From: Balneolales bacterium
GTDB taxonomy: Bacteria; Bacteroidota; Rhodothermia; Balneolales; Natronogracilivirgulaceae
Assembly (NCBI GenBank): GCA_007120385.1
Contig: SKNT01000153.1
Coordinates: 1-43,326, forward strand
Length of the DNA stretch: 43,326 bases
Direction of reading: 5' to 3'
A model generated the notes under the pieces. It ran no database searches. It saw only the letters and a program-made list of their open reading frames with translations, and was not told where the DNA came from. Positions 37,162 to 43,326 of this stretch are shown here, in pieces (position 1 is the first letter of the stretch; each line of letters opens with the position of its first letter). A program made the translations under genes and the position numbers.

Positions 37162-37464
37162 TCAGTCGTTGGAATCTTCGTTTTCGATGCCGCGATAGTA
37201 GATTTTATCTTGCATCAGCTCTTTTACAGAGCGCTGTGTGGGATGGGGGCGGGCTTCATACTCCTTGGTAATGCGCTCCTGCTCTTCGTTGAATGTGTAT
37301 TCTTCCTCATCCTCAAAACCTTCAAAATACTTGAGCTTCTCGTCAAGCTCCATTTTCTCCTGGGCGGCAATCTGCCGGGCACGCTTGGAGAGGATCACAA
37401 TGCTTTCGTACACATTGCCGGTTATTGCCTGGATTTTTTCAAGATCAAGTGACTTGACTGCCAT
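37162..37464 (-). CDS. rpoZ: RNA polymerase omega subunit (Rpb6-like)
   Basis: 100 residues. The core GNVYESIVILSKRARQIAAQEK matches the Rpb6/omega family in its Bacteroidota form, which is less obvious than the proteobacterial one. The omega subunit binds near the beta' C-terminus and helps polymerase assembly; in some bacteria it is part of the ppGpp site. An acidic middle (DELKYFEGFEDEEEYTF-like) and a short tail follow. Position between gmk and coaBC is the widespread bacterial gmk-rpoZ-coaBC arrangement and strongly supports the call. Spacing is 10 bases to gmk and 5 to coaBC. Confidence 0.9.
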   Translation of the reverse strand: MAVKSLDLEKIQAITGNVYESIVILSKRARQIAAQEKMELDEKLKYFEGFEDEEEYTFNEEQERITKEYEARPHPTQRSVKELMQDKIYYRGIENEDSND

Positions 37465-37474
37465 AAAATCGTTC

Positions 37475-38068
37475 TCAGTGGGTGGTGGTTTCGTTCATGA
37501 AAGAGGTGACAAGTTCACGCAGTTCGTTATAACAGCGATCCAGGTCATCGTTGACTAGCACATGGTCAAAGCGGTCCGCATAACTCAGTTCCATGCGGAC
37601 GCGTTCCAGCCGCAATTGCAGTGATTCGGCATTTTCAGTCCCCCGGTTTTTAAGCCTTTCTACAAGGACGGCATCCGAAGGCGGCCTGATAAACACGGCC
37701 AGCGCCTGATCACCATACTGCGCTTTGACATTCAACGCTCCTTTCACTTCAATGTCAAACAGAACAAAATAGCCTTTTTTCAGCTTATTTTCAACTTCAG
37801 AAATAAGTGATCCGTAACGCTTGCCGCCGTAAAATTCCTCCCATTCAAGGAACTCATTGCGGTTTATGGCTTCCTGAAACTGTTCCGGTGTGAGAAAATA
37901 ATAGTCCTGCCCGTGCACCTCGTGAGGCCTGGGCGGACGAGTGGTGGCCGAGACGGAGAAGCGGATATCGGGGAACTCGGCCATAAGCCGTTGTGCCATG
38001 GTGGTTTTTCCGGCACCGCTTGGCGCCACCAATATGATGACTTTTCCTCTTTTTGTGGATGGGGTCAT
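37475..38068 (-). CDS. gmk: Guanylate kinase
   Basis: 197 residues. The P-loop APSGAGKTTMAQ (about 12-23) is followed by the GMP-binding region with SVSATTRPPRPHEVHGQDYYF and EWEEFYGGKRYGS. It phosphorylates GMP to GDP in purine nucleotide synthesis. No lid or catalytic residue is missing and the length is typical. It lies between yicC and rpoZ in the same direction, an order conserved across many phyla. Confidence 0.96.
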   Translation of the reverse strand: MTPSTKRGKVIILVAPSGAGKTTMAQRLMAEFPDIRFSVSATTRPPRPHEVHGQDYYFLTPEQFQEAINRNEFLEWEEFYGGKRYGSLISEVENKLKKGYFVLFDIEVKGALNVKAQYGDQALAVFIRPPSDAVLVERLKNRGTENAESLQLRLERVRMELSYADRFDHVLVNDDLDRCYNELRELVTSFMNETTTH

Positions 38069-38104
38069 GTTTCGTTACAGGGTATTCTACAGGGTAATCA
38101 CTGC

Positions 38105-38986
38105 TTAAGCGATATTCTGTATCTGTTCCCGGATGTTTTCAATAATTTCTTTCATGCCGACCACGGTTCGGGAAATGGCCGTACTGTTGGCTTTCGAGCC
38201 GATCGTGTTAACTTCCCGATGCATCTCCTGAAGGATGAAGTTGAGTTTCTTGCCCTGCAGTTCGTTCTCCTGCAGGCATTCAGTAAAGTAGGAGATATGT
38301 GCATCCATGCGCACCAGCTCCTCGGATATGTCCAAACGGTCGGCAAGAATGGCTATTTCCTGTTCAATGCGCAGTTCATCAACACGGTTGTCCTCAAGCA
38401 GCTGTTCCAGACGCTCGGTCATGCGTGTTTTGGCTTCCTGGATGCGCTCCTTTTCCCCATTGCGGACCTCCACGCAGTATCCGGCCAGCATGGCCAGCCG
38501 CTGTTCAAGATCGTTCTGCAGCATGCGGCCTTCACGCCGCCGCATGTCCAGCAGCTGTCCGACCGCATGCATGACCGCCTTTTCAACAGCTTCGTGCTGC
38601 TCTTTCAACAGATCCGGGTCGTCTTCCGTGAGCTCAAAAAGCTCCTCGAACACCAGAAGATGCTCCAGGCGCACCGGCTCGGCTATACCTGCGGCCTCCC
38701 GGACCTTTTCCAGGGTTTTGATCCGCTTCATCAGTGCATCTTCACGGATGTGAACGGATTCTTCTTCGGTAGTGTGGTGTTCCAGATCCACCGTAAGCGA
38801 TATTTTACCGCGTTTCACACTTTTCTGGACCTGTTCCTTCAACGGCTGTTCAATTGTGTGAAGCTGCGAGGGCATTTTCAGTGAAATCTCGCAGTAGCGG
38901 AAATTCACGGAACGTATCTCCGCTCTTGCCCGGTAGTGTTGCGTGGTGTGTTCGCCCCGGCCGTAGCCGGTCATGGATTCAAGCAT
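38105..38986 (-). CDS. yicC: YicC-family endoribonuclease
   Basis: 293 residues. The N-terminus MLESMTGYGRG and the segment ARAEIRSVNFRYCEISLKMP are the standard family opening. The C-terminal DUF1732 part contains EQEIAILADRLDISEELVRM and GKKLNFILQEMHREVNTIGSKAN. E. coli YicC is an RNA-degrading enzyme that influences small-RNA turnover; the activity of this member is inferred. The middle portion (about 90-200) is rich in charged helices. The gene ends 36 bases before gmk and starts 16 bases after glmM. Confidence 0.93.
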   Translation of the reverse strand: MLESMTGYGRGEHTTQHYRARAEIRSVNFRYCEISLKMPSQLHTIEQPLKEQVQKSVKRGKISLTVDLEHHTTEEESVHIREDALMKRIKTLEKVREAAGIAEPVRLEHLLVFEELFELTEDDPDLLKEQHEAVEKAVMHAVGQLLDMRRREGRMLQNDLEQRLAMLAGYCVEVRNGEKERIQEAKTRMTERLEQLLEDNRVDELRIEQEIAILADRLDISEELVRMDAHISYFTECLQENELQGKKLNFILQEMHREVNTIGSKANSTAISRTVVGMKEIIENIREQIQNIA

Positions 38987-39002
38987 GGTTCAGGGTAGCG
39001 AT

Positions 39003-40349
39003 TTAGGAAATGGTTTTACTTCGGATATCCTCGGCCAGCTCTGCGGCTTTTTCCGCCGTGCGGGCCTCGGCATAAATGCGGATGATCGGTTCGGTATTGG
39101 ATTTGCGCAGGTGAACCCAGCCGTCCGGAAAATCGATCTTCACGCCGTCAATGGTGTTGATCTTTTCGCCGGCGTATGTTTCAGCCACGGATTTAAGGAT
39201 TGCGTCAGCGTTGTAGTCGCCAATGGCAATTTTATTTTTTGTGATTACGTAGCCGGGCATCTCCGAACGGACCTGCGAGGCGGTTTTTCCCTGCTCGGCA
39301 AGGTGCTGAAGGACCATGGCAGCCCCCACAAGGGCATCCCGTCCGTAATGGAGGTCGGGATTGATGACACCGCCGTTGCCTTCACCGCCTATTACGGCGC
39401 CGACGCGCTGCATCTCCTTAACTACATTGATTTCACCGACGGCGGCGCGATAGCATTTCTGCCCGTGTTTTTCGGCAATGTCATCCGCAACGCGTGAAGA
39501 AGACAGGTTGGTGGCGACCGGACCGGCCTTTTTAGCGAGCATGAAATCAAATGCAATGGCCTGGGTATACTCTTCACCAAGCAGCTCGCCATCCTCACCG
39601 ACGATGGACAGGCGGTCGGCGTCGGGGTCGGTGACAAATCCGATATCGCTGCCGGTGCTCCTGACAAGTTCGCAGATATCTTCCAGATGTTCGGGCAGCG
39701 GTTCCGGGTCGTGCGGGAAGAGCCCGTCCGGCACACAGTGAATCTTGTGGATATCCGTTATGCCGAGCCGCTCAAGCAAACGAGGAATGGCGTGTGATCC
39801 GGCTCCGTTAACAGCATCCACGGCAACGCGGAAACCGGCACCGGCAATGACGTCACGGTCGATATAGGGCAGATCAAGGATGGCGTCAATATGCGCATCG
39901 AGCATGGTTTCGTCGCACATAACCCGGCCAATACCCTGGTAATCGCGGTAACGTATACCATGGTTTCTTGCCGCCCGGATCACCTCCTCTCCCTGGGCCG
40001 CATCCAGAAACTCGCTTTTGGAATTCAGCAGTTTCAGTGCGTTCCATTCGGCCGGGTTGTGGCTGGCAGAGATTATGATGCCGCCGGCGGCCTTGTGCTG
40101 CAGCACGCCCATGGCAACCGTGGGAGTCGGCACAATGCCAAGGCGGATCACGTTGCACCCGGTGGCCTGCAGTGCAGCCGTTACAATGCGTTCGCACAAT
40201 TCGCCGGTAACCCGGCTGTCGCGTCCGAGAACCACCGCTCCGCCGCCGAGCCAGGTGCCGAAAGCCGAGGCATACAGCGTCAGGTTCTGGGGGTTGAGGT
40301 CGGTGCCGAAAATCCCGCGGATACCGGAAATGGAGACCATCAATGACAT
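39003..40349 (-). CDS. glmM: Phosphoglucosamine mutase
   Basis: 448 residues of the alpha-D-phosphohexomutase superfamily, four domains. The active-site phosphoserine is Ser96 in SASHNPAEWN, the metal loop reads DPDADRLSIV, the sugar-binding loop GGEGNGGVI and the phosphate loop RKSNTEPIIRIY. It interconverts glucosamine 6- and 1-phosphate for peptidoglycan and outer-membrane precursor synthesis. A phosphomannomutase or phosphoglucomutase role cannot be excluded by motifs alone, but the GEGNGG loop (GEGNGGV rather than GEMSGH) and length favour the archaeal/Bacteroidota-type GlmM group. It is first in the unit with yicC, gmk, rpoZ, coaBC and orf143. Confidence 0.88.
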   Translation of the reverse strand: MSLMVSISGIRGIFGTDLNPQNLTLYASAFGTWLGGGAVVLGRDSRVTGELCERIVTAALQATGCNVIRLGIVPTPTVAMGVLQHKAAGGIIISASHNPAEWNALKLLNSKSEFLDAAQGEEVIRAARNHGIRYRDYQGIGRVMCDETMLDAHIDAILDLPYIDRDVIAGAGFRVAVDAVNGAGSHAIPRLLERLGITDIHKIHCVPDGLFPHDPEPLPEHLEDICELVRSTGSDIGFVTDPDADRLSIVGEDGELLGEEYTQAIAFDFMLAKKAGPVATNLSSSRVADDIAEKHGQKCYRAAVGEINVVKEMQRVGAVIGGEGNGGVINPDLHYGRDALVGAAMVLQHLAEQGKTASQVRSEMPGYVITKNKIAIGDYNADAILKSVAETYAGEKINTIDGVKIDFPDGWVHLRKSNTEPIIRIYAEARTAEKAAELAEDIRSKTIS

Positions 40350-40754
40350 AGGAAGTGCTCAGGGTTTATTCTGACAGGATACGGTTCCAGAGAGACATCC
40401 CGCCGGAACCGGGCAAAAAGTACATAATGCAAATCAGTACGTCAAGTATACAAATATCCTGATCAAAAAAACGAAGTCTGCAAATGGCTGGTAGTAATTT
40501 GCCATCGTCATTAACGCTAGAATCATGCAGGTTCTTCGCAGAATATTCACAAGGTTTCCATAGCTTTCGCCCGATGTGATTTACATGATTGGATGGCATC
40601 CCGGGATGGCGGAAATCCATTCCGGCCGCTTATGTAGAGTCGGTATAAATAGCCGTTTCCGGACGGACCGGAAACGAAAAATATCGTTAAATAACTTTAT
40701 ATTAGCCCAATCATCAACTATAAGAATTACTGCCTCAAACAAGTATTTACCTCT
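40350..40754. other. Divergent spacer between glmM and sdhC
   Basis: 405 bases that must contain the promoters of the glmM unit (left) and sdhCA (right). A short open frame on the minus strand (40366-40620) has no recognisable features and is judged non-coding. A 9-base perfect inverted repeat is annotated at 40654-40676. TAACTTTA at 40692-40699 is one base off the Bacteroidota -7 consensus, 63 bases before sdhC, but lacks a TTG at the right distance. Confidence 0.5.
40654..40676. promoter_or_regulatory. Perfect 9-bp inverted repeat upstream of sdhC
   Basis: CGTTTCCGG (40654-40662) and CCGGAAACG (40668-40676) are perfect reverse complements around ACGGA. The element is 79 bases upstream of sdhC and just before the TAACTTTA box. 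No T-run follows in either direction. A regulator binding site for sdhCA is the most natural reading; a leader hairpin is possible. Confidence 0.45.
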
Positions 40755-41432
40755 ATGTCCAAAGCAGCTACTTTCCTTAACTCACAAGTGGGCCGCAAGA
40801 TAGCAACCGGTGTCACAGGCATTGGCCTTGTCCTGTTTATTATTGTCCACTTGCTCGGCAATCTCGCCTATTTTGCGGGAGCCGAAGCCATCAACACCTA
40901 CTCATACACATTGCATCAGCTCGGTCCGCTGCTCTGGATTGTCCGGCTGGGACTGCTGCTCTTCTTTGTGTATCACGCATGGCTGGGCATCTCGATCTGG
41001 CTTGAGCGGCGCAAGGCCCGCCCGGAGCAATATGAGGTCTATGCCACACGGGGCGGCGCCAGTCGCCAGAGCTGGAGTTCCAGCTCCATGATCCTGACCG
41101 GAATACTGCTCCTGATCTTCGTGGGCACCCACCTCAACACCTTCGCTTTCCACGATTTTGCCAAGGTTAGCTACGGCGGCCCGGAAATGCACGACGTGCA
41201 CGCCCGACTGGGCGAGGTGTTTGCCCAGCCGCTCTATACAATCTATTACGTGGTGATCATGGTGCTCCTCGGAATGCACCTGCGGCACGGTGTCTGGAGC
41301 GCTTTTCAGTCGCTGGGCTGGATGTCCAGAAAAACCAACCCGATCATCTATTCGATTGCCTTTGTGCTGGCACTGATCGTTGCCATCGGGTTTATCGGCC
41401 TGCCACTGAGTATCTATTTTGAACTGGTTTAA
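40755..41432 (+). CDS. sdhC: Succinate dehydrogenase cytochrome b558 subunit
   Basis: 225 residues with five transmembrane helices (about 13-35, 55-78, 110-130, 155-175 and 192-215). This is the single-subunit, di-haem b type membrane anchor of succinate:quinone oxidoreductases used by Bacteroidota and Bacillus. Candidate haem ligands are His residues in the segments LFIIVHLLGNL, LLFFVYHAWLG, IFVGTHLNTF and VLLGMHLRHGV. It passes electrons between the iron-sulfur subunit and menaquinone. sdhA starts 15 bases downstream. sdhB should follow beyond the window. Confidence 0.92.
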   Translation: MSKAATFLNSQVGRKIATGVTGIGLVLFIIVHLLGNLAYFAGAEAINTYSYTLHQLGPLLWIVRLGLLLFFVYHAWLGISIWLERRKARPEQYEVYATRGGASRQSWSSSSMILTGILLLIFVGTHLNTFAFHDFAKVSYGGPEMHDVHARLGEVFAQPLYTIYYVVIMVLLGMHLRHGVWSAFQSLGWMSRKTNPIIYSIAFVLALIVAIGFIGLPLSIYFELV

Positions 41433-41447
41433 CCGGAGTTAGCTATT

Positions 41448-43326
41448 ATGACTGCATCAAATAACGGAGTATTGAACTCAAAAGTCCCGGAAGGAAACCT
41501 TCAGGATAAATGGGACAACCATAAGAACAATCTCAGACTGGTCAACCCGGCCAACAAGCGGAAATTCACCGTACTGGTGGTTGGAACCGGACTGGCCGGC
41601 GCTTCTGCCGCGGCCTCGCTCGCCGAGCTGGGCTACAACGTCAAGGCGTTCACCATCCTCGACTCACCGCGACGCGCACACAGCATTGCGGCACAGGGTG
41701 GTATCAATGCGGCAAAAAACTATCCCAATGACGGCGATACGGTCTGGCGTCTCTTCCACGATACCATCAAAGGCGGCGACTACAGGTCCCGCGAGGCCAA
41801 CGTATTCCGTCTTGCCCAGGTCAGTAACAGTATCATCGACCAGTGCGTGGCACAGGGCGTCCCCTTTGCAAGGGAATACGGCGGACTGCTCGACAACCGA
41901 TCCTTTGGCGGCGCACAGGTCAGCCGTACTTTCTACGCCCGCGGGCAGACCGGCCAGCAGCTGCTGCTTGGTGCCTACTCGGCCATGATGCGCCAGGTGC
42001 ATGCCGGCAAGATCGAACTGTTCCCACGGCGCGAAATGCTGGATTTGGTAAAAGTGGATGGCAAGGCGCGCGGACTTGTAGCCCGGAACCTCACTACCGG
42101 CGCCATTGAACGATATGCCGGCGATGCGGTACTGCTCTGCACAGGTGGATACGGCAACGTCTACTACTTGTCCACCATGGCCAAGAACTGCAACGCCACG
42201 GCCATATGGCGCTGCTACAAGCGTGGCGCCCAGTTCGGTAACCCGAGTTTCACGCAAATCCACCCGACCTGTATCCCTGTCTCCGGAAAGTATCAGTCCA
42301 AGCTCACACTCATGAGCGAAAGCCTGCGGAACGACGGCAGGGTCTGGGTTCCCAAAAAGAAGGGCGACAACCGTCCGCCGAACGAAATCCCCGAAGAGGA
42401 GCGCGACTACTACCTGGAGCGCCGGTACCCGAGCTTCGGCAACCTGGCGCCGCGCGACGTATCCTCCCGCAGCGCCAAGTATGTCTGCGACGAAGGACAC
42501 GGCGTCGGAAAAACCGGCCTGGCGGTCTACATGGACTTCGCCGATGCCATCAAGCGGCTGGGCGTGGATGCCATCAAGGCCAAGTATGGCAACCTGTTTG
42601 CCATGTACGAAAAGATTACGGCCGAAAATCCCTATGAAGTACCGATGCGTATTTTCCCGGCGGTCCACTTCACCATGGGCGGACTTTGGGTGGATTACAA
42701 CCTCTCATCCACCATCCCCGGACTCTATGTCCTGGGTGAGGCCAATTTTGCCGATCACGGCGGCAACCGGCTTGGAGCCAGCGCCCTGATGCAGGGTCTG
42801 GCCGACGGTTACTTTGTCGTCCCCTACACCCTGAGCGACTATCTGGCCGAGAACCTGCACTCCGAGAAGATCGGCACCGACCACGAGGCCTTCGCCAAGG
42901 CGGAAAAGGAGACTATGGAGCGGATCAACAAGCTGCTCGGTGTCAAAGGCAAGAAAACGGTGCTGGATTTCCATCGCGAACTCGGAGAGCTCATGTGGGA
43001 CCATGTCGGCATGTCGCGCAACCGGAAGGACCTGGAGATGGTGATCAGGAAAATCGCCGGACTCCGCGAAGAATTCTGGAAGGATGTGAACATACCCGGT
43101 GAAAACAATACGCTCAACAAGTATCTGGAATATGCCCTGCGTGTAGCCGATTACATGGAGCTCGGCGAACTGATGGCGCGCGATGCGCTGGACCGTGAAG
43201 AGTCATGCGGCGGCCACTTCCGCGAGGAACATCAGACCGAAGACGGCGAAGCCGTGCGCGACGATGAGAACTTCAGCAATGTCTCCAGCTGGGAATACAA
43301 GGGGGACGACAAGGACCCCGTAAAGC
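41448..43326 (+). CDS. sdhA: Succinate dehydrogenase flavoprotein subunit (3' partial)
   Basis: 626 complete codons are visible from the ATG at 41448; the frame is open at the window edge. Relatives are about 640 residues, so only a short tail is probably missing. The FAD-binding [10 protein letters not shown] motif (46-55), the covalent flavin His78 in [15 protein letters not shown], the HPTCIP segment, RDVSSRS, the substrate region FTMGG and the late [21 protein letters not shown] motif are all intact. It oxidises succinate to fumarate in the citric acid cycle, or the reverse as fumarate reductase; the b558-linked class here normally uses menaquinone. It is co-transcribed with sdhC. Confidence 0.97.
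   Translation, partial: MTASNNGVLNSKVPEGNLQDKWDNHKNNLRLVNPANKRKFTVLVVGTGLAGASAAASLAELGYNVKAFTILDSPRRAHSIAAQGGINAAKNYPNDGDTVWRLFHDTIKGGDYRSREANVFRLAQVSNSIIDQCVAQGVPFAREYGGLLDNRSFGGAQVSRTFYARGQTGQQLLLGAYSAMMRQVHAGKIELFPRREMLDLVKVDGKARGLVARNLTTGAIERYAGDAVLLCTGGYGNVYYLSTMAKNCNATAIWRCYKRGAQFGNPSFTQIHPTCIPVSGKYQSKLTLMSESLRNDGRVWVPKKKGDNRPPNEIPEEERDYYLERRYPSFGNLAPRDVSSRSAKYVCDEGHGVGKTGLAVYMDFADAIKRLGVDAIKAKYGNLFAMYEKITAENPYEVPMRIFPAVHFTMGGLWVDYNLSSTIPGLYVLGEANFADHGGNRLGASALMQGLADGYFVVPYTLSDYLAENLHSEKIGTDHEAFAKAEKETMERINKLLGVKGKKTVLDFHRELGELMWDHVGMSRNRKDLEMVIRKIAGLREEFWKDVNIPGENNTLNKYLEYALRVADYMELGELMARDALDREESCGGHFREEHQTEDGEAVRDDENFSNVSSWEYKGDDKDPVK

Noticed and set aside
40366-40620. 84-codon minus-strand frame between glmM and sdhC
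   Set aside because: No family features; in a control region.

Overview
The window reads as chromosomal DNA from a marine or halophilic member of the Balneolota/Rhodothermota group (FCB superphylum). Three things point there: a type IX secretion C-terminal sorting domain on the first gene, a complete alternative complex III (ACIII) followed directly by a caa3 oxidase of the A2 type (YSHP motif in subunit I), as known from Rhodothermus, and two possible Bacteroidota-style promoter elements (TTG / TAnnTTTG). The genus call is inference. No tRNA, rRNA, CRISPR array, insertion sequence or prophage was seen; almost all of the sequence is ordinary, densely packed core genome.

Layout. 1-3696: a small carbohydrate-related group, made of the end of a secreted T9SS protein with two 174-residue modules, a convergent lipoprotein glycoside hydrolase, and a LacI-family regulator just upstream of it. 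4027-16892 (minus strand): a 12-gene respiratory block, transcribed actA-actB-actC-actD-actE-actF-orf111-sco-coxB-coxA-coxC-cox4. It takes electrons from quinol through ACIII to a cytochrome c-fused caa3 oxidase. The divergent gene at 17273 is a DUF420/CtaM-like oxidase assembly factor. 17880-21037: a UPF0173 metallo-hydrolase, a PPi-type phosphofructokinase and a YciO-like protein. 21018-30775 (minus): rodZ-like gene, ligA, a likely terminator, then STAS protein, sodium-solute symporter, PgpH-type HD phosphodiesterase, xerD and mtnA. 30978-35449 (plus): comF, an unknown membrane protein, ubiE/menG, fabZ, panB and surE. 35461-40349 (minus): glmM-yicC-gmk-rpoZ-coaBC and a small unknown membrane protein. 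40755-43326 (plus): sdhC and most of sdhA (the 3' end lies outside the window).

How it fits together. Succinate dehydrogenase (right edge) reduces quinone; ACIII reoxidises quinol and passes electrons to caa3; Sco and CtaM-like proteins would assist oxidase assembly. The rest is housekeeping: DNA ligation and chromosome resolution, cell shape, c-di-AMP turnover, nucleotide, coenzyme A, quinone and fatty-acid synthesis.

I found no clear new multi-gene system. The best leads are three unrecognised small membrane proteins in conserved contexts (orf111 at 8858, orf217 at 31771, orf143 at 35461), a perfect 13-bp inverted repeat in the divergent ACIII/ctaM control region, a 9-bp inverted repeat upstream of sdhC, and a recently duplicated secreted module. 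Several starts were moved to an internal ATG because the longest frame begins at TTG or GTG and overlaps a neighbour or lacks family-typical sequence.
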